Assembly: GCA_023053545.1 (NCBI GenBank)
Contig: JAKZAN010000107.1
Coordinates: forward strand, 1-64,000
Reading direction: 5' to 3'
DNA from: Lepidurus packardi
Lineage: Eukaryota > Arthropoda > Branchiopoda > Notostraca > Triopsidae
DNA: 64,000 nt
Shown here in pieces: positions 15,401 through 27,446 of this stretch. The position numbers were made by a program, and so were the translations under genes. Positions within the stretch are counted from its first letter, which is position 1. Each line of letters starts with the position of its first letter. The notes below the pieces were generated by a model. It was not told where the DNA came from. It did no database searches and saw nothing but the letters and a program-made list of their open reading frames with translations.

Positions 15401-18400
15401 GAATTAATTCCATACGGACTGAATTAATTCTTTACGGACTTAATTAATTCCTTACGGACTGAGTTCATTCCTTACGGACTGAATTAATTAATTACGGACT
15501 GAATTAATTCATTACGGGTTGAATTAATTCCTTACGGACTGAATTAATTCCTTACGAACTGAATTAATTTCTTACGAAATGAATTAATTCATTACAGACT
15601 TAATTAATCAACTACGGACTTAATTAATTCATTTCGGACTGAACTAATTCCTTACGGACTGAATTAATTCCTTACGGCCTGATTTAATTCCTTACAGACT
15701 GAATTAATTCCTTACGGCCTGATTTAATTCCTTATGGGCTGAATTAATTCCTACGTACTGAATTAATTCCTTCCGGACTGAATAAATTACTTACGTACTG
15801 AATTAATTCTTTACGGACTAAATTAATTCCTTACGGACTGAATTAATTCCTTACGGACTGAATTAATTCATTACGGACTTAGTTAATTCCTTACGGATTG
15901 AATTAATTCCCTGCGGACTAAATTAATTCCTTACGGACTGAATTAATTCCTTACGGACTGATTTAATTCATTACGGACTGAATTATTTCCTTACGGACTG
16001 AATTAATTCCTTACGGACTGAATTAACTACCTCACGGACTGAACTAATTCCTTACGGGCTGAACTAATTCCTTACGGACTTAATTAATTCCTTACGGACT
16101 GAACTAATTCCTTACGGACTTAATTAATTCATTACGGACTGAATTAATTAATTACGGACTAAATTAATTCCTTACGGACTGAATTAATTCCTTACGGACT
16201 GATTTAATTCATTACGGACTTAATTAATTCCTTACGGACTGAATTAATTCCTTACGGACTGATTTAATTCATTACGGACTTAATTAATTCCTTACGGACT
16301 GAATTAATTCCTTACTGACTTTATAAATTTCTTACCGATTATATCAATTCCTTACGGACTGAATTAATTCCTTACGGAATGAATTAATTCCTTACGGACT
16401 GAATTAATTCCATACGGACTGAATTAATTCCTTACGGACTGAGTTAATTCCTTACGGACTGAATTAATTAATTACGGACTGAATTAATTCATTACGGGTT
16501 GAATTAATTCCTTACGGACTGAATTAATTCCTTACGAACTGAATTAATTTCTTACGGAATAAATTAATTCATTACAGACTTAATTAATCCACTACGGACT
16601 TAATTAATTCATTACGGACTGAACTAATTCCTTACGGACTGAATTAATTCCTTACGGCCTGATTTAATTCCTTACAGACTGAATTAATTCCTTACGGCCT
16701 GATTTAATTCCTTATGGGCTGCATTAATTCCTACGTACTGAATTAATTCCTTCCGGACTGAATAAATTACTTACGTACTGAATTAATTCTTTACGGACTA
16801 AATTATTTCCTTATGGGCTGAATTAATTCCTACGTACTGAATTAATTCCTTCCGGACTGAATAAATTACTTACGTACTGAATTAATTCCTTACGGCCTGA
16901 TTTAATTCCTTTTTTGCTGAATTAATTCCTACGTACTGAATTAATTCCTTCCGGACTGAATAAATTACTTACGTACTGAATTAATTCCTTACGGACTGAA
17001 TTAATTCCTTGGGGACTGAATTAATTCCTTACGGACTGAATTGACTACCTCACGGACTGAATTAATTCCTTACGGACAGAATTAACTACCTCACGGACTT
17101 AATTAATTCCTTACGGACTGAATTAATTCCTTACTGACTTTATAAATTCCTTACGGATTATATCAATTCCTTACGGACTGAATTAATTCCTTACGGCCTG
17201 ATTTAATTCCTTACAGACTGAATTAATTCCTTACGGCCTGATTTAATTCCTTATGGGCTGAATTAATTCCTACGTACTGAATTAATTCCTTCCGGACTGA
17301 ATAAATTACTTACGTACTGAATTAATTCTTTACGGAATAAATTAATTCCTTACGGACTGAATTATTTCCTTACGGACTGAATTAATTCCTTACGGACTGA
17401 ATTAACTACCTCACGGACTTAATTAATTCCTTACGGACTGAACTAATTCCTTACGGACTTAATTAATTCATTACGGACTGAATTAATTAGTTACGGACTG
17501 AATTAATTCATTACGGACTGAATTAATTCCTTACGGATTGAATTAATTCCCTACGGACTAAATTAATTCCTTACGGACTGAATTAATTCCTTACGGACTG
17601 ATTTAATTCATTACGGACTTAATTAATTCCTTACGGACTGAATTAATTCCTTACTGACTTTATAAATTTCTTTACCGATTATATCAATTCCTTACGGACT
17701 GAATTAATTCCTTACGGAATGAATTAATTCCTTACGGACTGAATTAATTCCATACGGACTGAATTAATTCCTTACGGACTGAGTTAATTCCTTACGGACT
17801 GAACTAATTAATTACGAACTGAATTAATTCATTACGGGTTGAATTAATTCCTTACGGACTGAATTAATTCCTTACGAACTAAATTAATTTCTTACGGAAT
17901 AAATTAATTCATTATAGACTTAATTAATCCACTACGGACTTAATTAATTCATTACGGACTGAACTAATTCCTTACGGACTGAATTAATTCCTTACGGCCT
18001 GATTTAATTCCTTACAGAATGAATTAATTCCTTACGGCCTGATTTAATTCCTTATGGGCTGAATTAATTCCATACGGACTGAATTAATTCCTTACGAACT
18101 GAATTAATTTCTTACGGAATGAATTAATTCATTACAGACTTAATTAATCCACTACGGACTTAATTAATTCATTACGGACTGAATTAATTCCTTCCGGACT
18201 GAATAAATTACTTACGATCTGAATTAATTCATCACGGACTGAATTAATTCCTTAGGGACTGAATTAATTCCTTACGGACTGAATTAATTCCTTACTGACT
18301 TTATAAATTCCTTACGGATTATATCAATTCCTTACGGACTGAATTAATTCCTTACGGAATGAATTAATTCCTTACGGACTGAATTAATTCCATACGGACT

Positions 18401-18439
18401 GAATTAATTCCTTACGAACTGAATTAATTTCTTACGGAA

Positions 18440-21400
18440 TGAATTAATTCATTACGGACTTATTTAATCCATTACGGACTTAATTAATTCATTACGGACT
18501 GAATTAATTCCTTACGGACTGAATTAATTCAGTACGTACTGAATTAGTTCTTTAAGGACTGATTTAATTCGGTACGGACTGAATTAATTCCTACGTACTT
18601 AATTAATTCCTTCCGGACTGAATTAATTACTTACGTACTGAATTAATTCTGTACGGACTAAATTAATTCCTTACGGACTGAATTAATTCCTTACGGACTG
18701 AATTAATTCTTTCTGATTGATTGAATTCATTACTTACTGAAATAATTCCTTACGGACTGAATTAATTCCTTACGGACTGAAATAATCCCTTACGGACTGA
18801 ACTAATTCCTTACGGACTTAATTATTTCCTTACGGACTGAATTAACTCCATACGGATTTAATTAATTCCTTACGGACTGAATAAATTCCTTACGGACTGA
18901 ATTAATTAATTACGGACTGAATTAATTCCTTACGGCCTGATTTAATTCCTTACAGACAGAATTAGTTCCTTACGGCCTGATTTAATTCCTTACGGACTGA
19001 ATTAATTCCTTACGGACTGAATTAATTCCTTGGGGACAGAATTATTTCCTTACGGACTGAATTAATTCCTTACGGATTGAATTAATTCATTACGGACTTA
19101 ATTAATTCCTTACGGACTGAATTAATTCCTTACTGACTTTATAAATTCCTTACGGATTATATCCATTCCTTACGGACTGAATTAATTCCTTACGGAATGA
19201 ATTAATTCCTTACGGACTGAATTAATTCCTTACGGAATGAATTAATTCCTTACGGACTGAATTAATTCCATACGGACTGAATTAATTCCTTACGAACTGA
19301 ATGAATTTCTTACGGAATGAATTAATTCATTACGGACTTATTTAATTCCTTACGGACTGAAATAATCCCTTACGGACTGAACTAATTCCTTACGGACTTA
19401 ATTATTTCCTTACGGACTGAATTAACTCCATACGGATTTAATTAATTCCTTACGGACTGAATTAATTCCTTACGGACTGAATTAATTAATTAAGGACTGA
19501 ATTAATTCCTTACGGACTGAATTAATTCCTTACAGCCTGATTTAATTCCTTACAGACAGAGTTAGTTCCTTACGGCCTGATTTAATTCCTTACGGACTGA
19601 ATTAATTAATTAAGGACTGAATTAATTCCTTACGGACTGAATTAATTCCTTACAGCCTGATTTAATTCCTTACAGACAGAGTTAATTCCTTACGGACTGA
19701 ATTAATTCCATACGGACTGAATTAATTCCTTACGAACTGAATTAATTTCTTACGGAATGAATTAATTCATTACGGACTTATTTAATCCATTACGGACTTA
19801 ATTAATTCATTACGGACTGAATTAATTCCTTACGGACTGAATTAATTCAGTACGTACTGAATTAGTTCTTTAAGGACTGATTTAATTCGGTACGGACTGA
19901 ATTAATTCCTACGTACTTAATTAATTCCTTCCGGACTGAATTAATTACTTACGTACTGAATTAATTCTGTACGGACTAAATTTATTCCTTACGGACTGAA
20001 TTAATTCCTTACGGACTGAATTAATTCTTTCTGATTGATTGAATTCATCACTTACTGAAATAATTCCTTACGGACTGAATTAATTCCTTACGGACTGAAA
20101 TAATCCCTTACGGGCTGAACTAATTCCTTACGGACTTAATTATTTCCTTACGGACTGAATTAACTCCATACGGATTTAATTAATTCCTTACGGACTAAAT
20201 AAATTCCTTACGGACTGAATTAATTAATTACGGACTGAATTAATTCCTTACGGCCTGATTTAATTCCTTACAGACAGAATTAGTTCCTTACGGCCTGATT
20301 TAATTCCTTGGGGACAGAATTATTTCCTTACGGACTGAATTAATTCCTTACGGACTGAATTCATTCATTACGGACTTAATTAATTCCTTACGGACTGAAT
20401 TAATTCCTTACTGACTTTATAAATTCCTTACGGATTATATCCATTCCTTACGGACTGAATTAATTCCTTACGGAATGAATTAATTCCTTACGGACTGAAT
20501 TAATTCCTTACGGAATTAATTAATTCCTTACGGACTGAATTAATTCCATACGGACTGAATTAATTCCTTACGAACTGAATGAATTTTTTACGGAATGAAT
20601 TAATTCATTACGGACTTATTTAATTCCTTACGGACTGAAATAATCCATTACGGACTGAACTAATTCCTTACGGACTTAATTATTTCCTTACGGACTGAAT
20701 TAACTCCATACGGATTTAATTAATTGTTTACGGACTGAATTAATTCCTTACGGACTGAATTAATTAATTAAGGACTGAATTAATTCCTTACGGACTGAAT
20801 TAATTCCTTACAGCCTGATTTAATTCCTTACAGACAGAATTAGTTCCTTACGGCCTGATTTAATTCCTTACGGACTGAATTAATTCCTTACGGACTGAAT
20901 TAATTCCTTGGGGACAGAATTATTTCCTGACCGACTGAATTAATTCCTTACCGACTGAATTAATTCATTACGGACTTAATTAATTCCTTACGGACTGAAT
21001 TAATTCCTTACTGACTTTATAAATTCCTTACGGATTATATCCATTCCTTACGGACTGAATTAATTCATTTCGGAATGAATTAATTCCTTACGGACTGAAT
21101 TAATTCCATACGGACTGAATTAATTCCTTACGAACTGAATGAATTTCTTACGGAATGAAATAATTCATTACGGACTTATTTAATCCATTACGGACTTAAT
21201 TAATTCATTACGGACCGAATTAATTCCTTACGACTGAATTAATTCTGTACGGACTAAATTAATTCTTTCTGATTGATTGAATTCATTACTTACTGAAATA
21301 ATTCCTTACGCACTGAATTAATTCCTTACGGACTGAAATAATCCCTTACGGACTGAACTAATTCCTTACGGACTTAGATATTTCCTTACGGACTGAATTA

Positions 21401-22814
21401 ACTCCATACGGATTTAATTAATTCCTTACGGACTGAATTAATTCCTTACGGACTGAATTAATTAATTACGGACTGAATTAATTCCTTACGGCCTGATTTA
21501 ATTCCTTACAGACAGAATTAGTTCCTTACGGCCTGATTTAATTCCTTACGGACTGAATTAATTCCTTACGGACTGAATTAATTCCTTGGGGACAGAATTA
21601 TTTCCTTACGGACTGAATTAATTCCTTACGGACTGAATTAATTCATTACGGACTTAATTAATTCCTTACGGACTGAATTAATTCCTTACCGACTTTATAA
21701 ATTCCTTACGGATTATATCCATTCCTTACGGACTGAATTAATTCCTTACGGAATGAATTAATTCCTTACGGACTGAATTAATTCCATACGGACTGAATTA
21801 ATTCCTTACGAACTGAATTAATCTCTTACGGAATGAATTAATTCATTACAGACTTAATTAATCCACTACGGACTTAATTAATTCATTACGGACTGAATTA
21901 ATTCCTTACGGACTGAATTAATTCATTACGTACTGAATTAATTCTTTGCGGACTGAATTAATTCCGTACGGACTGAATTAATTCCTACGTACTGAATTAA
22001 TTCCTTGCGGACTGAATCAATTACTTACGTACTGAATTAATTGTTTACGGACTAAATTTATTCCTTACGGACTGAATTAATTCCTTACGGACTGAATTAA
22101 TTCATTCTGATTGATTGAATTCCTTACTTACTGAATTATTTCCTTACGGACTGAATTAATTTCATACGGAAATAATTAATTCCTTACGGACTGATTTAAT
22201 TCGTTACGGACTGAATTAACTAATTACCGACTGAATTAATTCATTACGGGCTGAATTAATTCCTTACGGAATGAAATAATTCCTAACGGACTTAATTAAT
22301 TTCTTACGGAGTGAATTAATTCATTACAGACTTAATTAATCCATTACGGACTTAATTAATTCAATACGGACTGAAATAATTCCTTACGGACTAAACTAAT
22401 TCATTACGGACTGAAATAATTCCTTACGGACTGAATTAATTCCTTACGGCCTGATTTAATTCCTTACAGACTGAATTAGAATTACAGACTGATTTAATTC
22501 CTTACTGACTTTATAAATTCCTTACGGATTATATCAATTCCTTACGGACTGAATTAATTCCTTACGGAATGAATTAATTCCTTACGGACTGAATTAATTC
22601 CATACGGACTGAAATAATTCCTTACGAACTGAATGAATTTCTTACGGAATGAATTAATTCATTACGGACTTATTTAATCCATTACGGACTTAATTAATTC
22701 ATTACGGACTGAATTAATTCCTTACGGACTGAATTAATTCAGTACGTACTGAATTAGTTCTTTAAGGACTGATTTAATTCGGTACGGACTGAATTAATTC
22801 CTACGTACTTAATT
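18440..22814. repeat. Satellite 1 higher-order repeats with agtacgtactg and ggattatatcc markers
   Basis: This part of the left array uses another set of monomer variants. The marker agtacgtactgaattagttc occurs at 18531, 19849 and 22741; ggattatatcc occurs near 19154, 20432, 21032 and 21710. The spacings (1,318 and 2,892 bp; 1,278, 600 and 678 bp) are unequal, so the blocks were partly deleted or rearranged after duplication. The last copy is cut by the non-LTR element at 22815: the equivalent block at 18590 continues with aattccttccggactg, which is missing here. Confidence 0.7.
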
Positions 22815-22924
22815 TGTATTTTGTATTTTTGTATTTTTGAGGCGAACCATGTCGCTATCGCGCCACATTATCGCCTTCGGCTTTCTTTTTCAACACACTC
22901 TCACTGTTTGGTACTTTAGCATCT
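22815..22924 (-). other. Non-LTR 3' UTR and AAAAATAC-type tail
   Basis: The region runs from the ORF2 TGA (22925-22927) to the satellite. Its last 24 nt (22815-22838) read on the coding strand as imperfect repeats of aaaaatac, ending in caaatt at the satellite. Non-LTR elements of the I and R1 groups commonly end in short simple repeats rather than pure poly(A). This tail marks the end where target-primed reverse transcription would start and confirms the minus-strand orientation. A GC-rich stretch lies just upstream at about 22840-22885. Confidence 0.8.
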
Positions 22925-25900
22925 TCAGATGAAATCTAAAATCTTCGTTTGTTTTATGAACTTGATAAAATTGTTTTGTATAAAAAACCGATCATGCACT
23001 GTTCTGTTTCCGAATCCTAGAATTTCTTCGAAGTCCACTGGTATGTTTTTGCTTCGCAGTTTGCTGAATAAAGCGTTGCGCTCCGCTCTCAGGGTTGAGC
23101 ATTCCATGACTAGATGCTTCCCGGTTTCGTCTGCCTCACCACAGTTTCGGCACACCGGGCTATCCTGTAGATTAAATCTGTGCATCCACGATCCGATCTT
23201 GCCATGACCACATCTGAGTCTTAATACAGCAACAGCTTCTCTTCTTCTTTTGATGGTCCTCCATTTATTGGATCCTAGATTTTCTGTCTTCAATACAATG
23301 GCCTGTGACGTATTCAGTATGATTTCGTTCAAAAACTCTCTTTCGATGTTTTGCTTGGTGATTGTTTTTAGCTCGTGTCTTGTCAGCCCGTTTGTTCTTT
23401 CGTTGCTGGAGGTTCTTCCTCTCTTTGCTGCTTGATCCGCTGCTTCATTACCAGGGATGCCAATATGGGCGGGGATCCATTGTAAATTGATTGTGCAACC
23501 ATCTACTATTAAGTTTCTTATTTTTCCCTGAATTTGTTGGCTGAGATCAAAATGAGTTCTGCAACCCCAGCTTTTTAGTACAGCTAGCGCCGCCATTGAG
23601 TCTGTTAGAATGACAAATTTTTCGGGGGGGTTATTCGCTACCGAATCTAACGCTATTTCAATTGCTGTAAGTTCAGCTGACAATATGGAGGATCCTTGGA
23701 GCATGCGAAATTCCTTTGTCTCGCCCGTTTTTTCTATATATACTCCACATCCGGTGTTTCCTTGTTCGTCTTTCGATCCGTCTGTGAATATTTTCTTAAA
23801 ATCCCTATAAGTATTTTCTAAAAATGCTAATACAAATTGCACTGCTATCTGAGGATTCTTCTTTGTGGTTAGTCCGTCTATGTCCGTAAAGATATATTTT
23901 TCTGTAAATTCCCATGGGGCCATCAAGTTTTCAAAAAAATTCCTTTGTGTTATGTCTGGTAGCTGAAATTTCTCTTTAAGTTCTTTATAGTCTTCCCAGA
24001 TTATCGATTTGTTCTTTGAGATCTCCTTTACTATTAGGTCTCCCTTATGACATTCAGTCATTCTGTTAATATAATCTTGCGACAATAGCGTTCTCCTATA
24101 CCGTAAAGGCAACATGCTCGCCGCACATAGCAATACCCCAATAATGGTAGTTTTTGTTGCTCCTAAAATAATTCTTAGAGCTTTGTTTTGAATCGTTTCC
24201 AACGGTTGTAGCTTTCTTGAGTTAACAAACTTGTATATAAAACAGGCATATTCTAGTCTGGACCTAATAAGGTTTTTGTAGATGGTGAGTAAAAGGTTTG
24301 TGCTGGCTCCCCAGCTTGTGCCTGCCAGCCTACTTAAAATCCCTACTGCTTTCATACCTTTCTGTCGTAGATATTTAATATGCTCTTCAAACTTGAGTCT
24401 TCTATCGAAAATGACCCCCAAGAATCTTGCATTTTCGACCCTCTCGATGACCATGCCATTTATCTTGCACTTCTTATTTGTCTGCCATTTCCTTTTCCTG
24501 GTTATCACAAGGTATTTCGTTTTTTCTGGTGATAAGGTAAACCCGTTCCTTTTACACCACGTCTCTATTTCCTTAACTCTACATCTCAACTTGTCCATTG
24601 CGGAATCCGTATTTCTGCCCAGTGTCCACGTTCCCGCATCATCTGCGAAAAGTGATGTATTTGTGTCCCTCTGGTTCTCGGGGAAATCCGCTAGCATGAT
24701 ATTGAATAGCCAAGGACTTAAGACTGCACCCTGGGGTATGCCTCTTACTAGTCTTTGCTTGGTAGACAGGCTGGATCCGACTCGTACTTCCATTGTTCTG
24801 TCGCATAAATAGCTTCTGATGATTCCCAAGAGTTTTCCGTTGACCCCTTTTCTCCCCAACTTGTATAGAAGTCCGTCGATCCAGACCGAGTCGTAGGCAG
24901 AAGTTAGGTCGAGCAAAAGGACAGTTAGCACCCAGCCATTTTTAAAGACAGTGTGTGCGTCGTTCATCAATCTCATCAACTGGTCGACCGTACTTCTACC
25001 TGCCCTAAACCCGGATTGGTATTTCGAGAACCAGTTATACTTTTCTGCTACCCAGCTCAGTCTTTTTATGAGCATTCGTTCGAATAATTTTGCCAGGCAT
25101 GATATTAGGGATATCGGCCTATAAGATTGTACTGCCCCAGGATCTTTACCTGGCTTCCCGATAGGTATTACGACTGCATTTCTCCAGTCATTTGGTACTA
25201 CTCCTCCTTCGAGTATAAAATTGAATATTTTTTGTAATGCTTTCCTCCATTTTTGTGGCATTCTTTTTAATAACTCGTAGTGGACCATGTCCTTTCCCTG
25301 GCTTGTTTTTGGTGCTGCTTTAATTACACTGTCTAATTCCCATGCTGTGAAGGGTCTTTCCAAGTTTGGTTCTACACTTTTCTCATTGATCATTGCCTGT
25401 ATATCCATTTTCAACACATCTATGTCCACTTCTGGTTGAAATATTACCGGCTCTGCTCTCTGTACCGTAGCGAATTGTTCTGCGAAGGCCTCCGCTTTCT
25501 CTTCGTCACTTTGTATGACGCGTCCGTTTTTTTCCACTATACAGGTCTGCCCTTTTTGAGGCGACCCTTCCATACCTCTTATTAGTCCCCATACTTGTTT
25601 CATCGATGTATGCGTCCCCATATTTTCTACCTTTTTCTTCCAAAATTCTCTTTTTGTTTTTTGTGTCAATTGTTTACACTTGGCCTTGTTCTTCTTGTAT
25701 ATAATTAGATTTTCGGTACTGGGGTGATTCCTTAAAATTCTATAGCTTGCTCTGGCTTTGCTTAAGGCCTCACTACATTTGGTATCCCACCATGGCTTCC
25801 TTATTTTGTTATTTTTGTTACCCCTGTCTTGTGTCGATCTGGTTCCACTGCCCTGGACTGGTATATGTTTCTTGGTTATTCCTATGAGGGTGTCTACGAA

Positions 25901-26743
25901 CGTCTGATACCTTACTTCGATTAATCCTCTTTGTGTCTCATGTTCTATGTCCGCGTCTTCTAATTCCTTGAGCCAATTTGTCCATCGAGCTTTCCTGAAA
26001 TTCCATCGTGGGGCACCCTCCCTTACTTCGTCACCTAGTGTTCCTTCCACCTCAATTATTACAGGTAGGTGATCGCTTTGGAGTAAGGCGCCTGTAGTAA
26101 CCTTCACTTTCTCGTATATTCCCATCGATGCAAAACATAAGTCAATTGTGGATACCGATCCTCTCTCTGATATACATGTGCTGATTCCTTTAGGTGATGC
26201 TAAAAGTAGTTTTTCCCATTCTTCTAAAAAGTTAAATAAAATATGTCCTCTCGTATCGTTAAAATTTTTGCCATTCCATAGATCGTGGTGTGAATTGAAA
26301 TCGCCAAATAAAAGGATGTTCTTTTCCCTTCCAATTTGTGAAAGATAGAAATCATATTCTTGCTTCGTAATCTTATTTGCATTTTCCCCTGTTCGAACTT
26401 GAAGGTAGATGCCGACTAGGAAAAGTTCCGTTTGTTCATGTTTTACTTTAATACATACTATTTCTAGTACCCCATTTTTGAATTCGTGCAGTGGAACCAA
26501 TTCTGAATATAAGTTTCGTTTAATAAAAAACACCACACCTCCGCCTCTTTTCCCCTCTCGATCCTTCCTGATCGTCTTATATCCGTTTATTAGTGCGCTG
26601 TTTTCCTTTTTCAACCACGTTTCGCATACAAATATTACATCTGGTGCTCGATTCAGTTCACTTATGTATGCGCACAACCCGCTCATATGTGGGACGAGGC
26701 TTCTTGCATTCCATGATAGTACGCTTAAATTGTCGTCACCCAT
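22925..26743 (-). CDS. Non-LTR ORF2 polyprotein: endonuclease, reverse transcriptase, RNase H
   Basis: This 1,272-residue protein nicks target DNA and copies element RNA into it. Residues 1-235 are an exonuclease-endonuclease-phosphatase fold with N12, E41, D148/N150 (GDFNSHH), D201 and S223-D224-H225. Residues about 515-800 are the reverse transcriptase: D612 in LDLTSAYDS and the FADD box with D701/D702. Residues about 982-1110 are RNase H1-like with D988 (TDGS), E1024, D1048 (LTDS), H1093 and D1103. A C-terminal Cys/His motif uses C1198, C1201, H1210 and C1215. All expected catalytic residues are present and there is no internal stop or frameshift. The ATG at 26743 is preferred because the endonuclease fold begins within a few residues; it overlaps the ORF1 stop by 19 nt, the usual arrangement for coupled or reinitiated translation. 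Confidence 0.95.
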   Translation of the reverse strand: MGDDNLSVLSWNARSLVPHMSGLCAYISELNRAPDVIFVCETWLKKENSALINGYKTIRKDREGKRGGGVVFFIKRNLYSELVPLHEFKNGVLEIVCIKVKHEQTELFLVGIYLQVRTGENANKITKQEYDFYLSQIGREKNILLFGDFNSHHDLWNGKNFNDTRGHILFNFLEEWEKLLLASPKGISTCISERGSVSTIDLCFASMGIYEKVKVTTGALLQSDHLPVIIEVEGTLGDEVREGAPRWNFRKARWTNWLKELEDADIEHETQRGLIEVRYQTFVDTLIGITKKHIPVQGSGTRSTQDRGNKNNKIRKPWWDTKCSEALSKARASYRILRNHPSTENLIIYKKNKAKCKQLTQKTKREFWKKKVENMGTHTSMKQVWGLIRGMEGSPQKGQTCIVEKNGRVIQSDEEKAEAFAEQFATVQRAEPVIFQPEVDIDVLKMDIQAMINEKSVEPNLERPFTAWELDSVIKAAPKTSQGKDMVHYELLKRMPQKWRKALQKIFNFILEGGVVPNDWRNAVVIPIGKPGKDPGAVQSYRPISLISCLAKLFERMLIKRLSWVAEKYNWFSKYQSGFRAGRSTVDQLMRLMNDAHTVFKNGWVLTVLLLDLTSAYDSVWIDGLLYKLGRKGVNGKLLGIIRSYLCDRTMEVRVGSSLSTKQRLVRGIPQGAVLSPWLFNIMLADFPENQRDTNTSLFADDAGTWTLGRNTDSAMDKLRCRVKEIETWCKRNGFTLSPEKTKYLVITRKRKWQTNKKCKINGMVIERVENARFLGVIFDRRLKFEEHIKYLRQKGMKAVGILSRLAGTSWGASTNLLLTIYKNLIRSRLEYACFIYKFVNSRKLQPLETIQNKALRIILGATKTTIIGVLLCAASMLPLRYRRTLLSQDYINRMTECHKGDLIVKEISKNKSIIWEDYKELKEKFQLPDITQRNFFENLMAPWEFTEKYIFTDIDGLTTKKNPQIAVQFVLAFLENTYRDFKKIFTDGSKDEQGNTGCGVYIEKTGETKEFRMLQGSSILSAELTAIEIALDSVANNPPEKFVILTDSMAALAVLKSWGCRTHFDLSQQIQGKIRNLIVDGCTINLQWIPAHIGIPGNEAADQAAKRGRTSSNERTNGLTRHELKTITKQNIEREFLNEIILNTSQAIVLKTENLGSNKWRTIKRRREAVAVLRLRCGHGKIGSWMHRFNLQDSPVCRNCGEADETGKHLVMECSTLRAERNALFSKLRSKNIPVDFEEILGFGNRTVHDRFFIQNNFIKFIKQTKILDFI

Positions 26744-27446
26744 TGCATAAGTATTTCGATTGTGTCTTCTTCTGCTAACAACTCTCTTCCATGCCTAACT
26801 AACTCATTGACTTTTTCTTCCCATTGACCTTCTCCCAATATGACGGCGATGATCTTACACACCACTTTCCTTAGCAATCCACGTATGCCATGATTCCTCT
26901 GTTCTGCAGTGCTGTCACGCTCTTTCCTAATTTCCATGCCAGTATCCTCTTGTCTGTTACTTTCCACTAGTACCACGTCATTCTTTGATTGTTCGCTAAC
27001 CCCGTCAGCACCCATTGTCGTCTTCGGGCTTAAAATCTTCCTTTCTGCTCCCGAGATTACCGAGCTATAGGATTGTTTTTCTCCTTTTTCAGTTCTTCGT
27101 CCCGCTTCTATTAGCGCAGGTTTGGCCTTTTGGTGAACCGGAATCTCCTTAGCTCGTTCGCTTCTTCGTACGTGAGCCTGCCCAATACCCATCACCTTAC
27201 GATAACTTTCGCATGTTGTGTCTGCTGCATTATGTTCTCTGCTGCAGTTCGCACATTTGGGTGTAACTCCCTGTTTCCTTCTAATACAATCCTGGAAGCG
27301 GTGGTCCTCTCCGCAATGACCGCATCGTTGTTTGGCGGTGCAAACTGTGCTCAGATGTCCAAAACGTTGGCATCTGTAGCATCGAACTGGTTTTGGTTGA
27401 AAAGGGATGACCGATACTTTAAAGTATCCTACCTCGATATGGGGGG
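26725..27446 (-). pseudogene. Non-LTR ORF1, C-terminal part with three zinc knuckles (out of frame)
   Basis: This frame stays open from the six-G run at 27441-27446 to TAA at 26725-26727, about 240 codons. It encodes three Cys/His knuckles: CX2CX4HX4C (CYRCQRFGHLSTVC) followed closely by CX2CX3HX4C and CX2CX3HX6C, all between about 27200 and 27390. Such a triplet is typical of ORF1 nucleic-acid chaperones in the I/Jockey/R1 group. The following ~156 residues are basic and acidic, low complexity, with no recognised fold. The part has no credible ATG of its own (only a GTG at 27195), so it belongs to the upstream ORF1 and is separated from it by a single-base frameshift. It overlaps ORF2 by 19 nt. 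Confidence 0.85.

Larger units (their letters stand above)
1..22814. repeat. Satellite 1, left array (20-bp monomer)
   Basis: Uninterrupted tandem array of a 20-bp unit, consensus AATTAATTCCTTACGGACTG, about 35% GC. More than 1,000 copies differ by point changes (ggactt, ggaatg, ggcctgattt, gtactg, cctcacgg) and occasional 19- or 21-bp units. Each monomer carries the 10-bp perfect palindrome GAATTAATTC next to an asymmetric half, cttacggact. Variant monomers recur in fixed order, so the array is made of higher-order repeats rather than random monomers. No gene, RNA gene or other element is visible inside it. TAA occurs on both strands of every monomer, and because 20 is not divisible by 3 all six frames are closed about every 60 bp. 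The left edge lies outside the window. Confidence 0.98.

Noticed and set aside
1..22814. CRISPR-like array of short direct repeats
   Set aside because: Repeats are contiguous 20-bp monomers with no unique spacers, and no cas-like gene is present; the retroelements are eukaryotic. This is a satellite.
22929..26778. Plus-strand ORFs of 60-176 codons
   Set aside because: All are antisense shadows of the intact ORF2/ORF1 frames on the minus strand.
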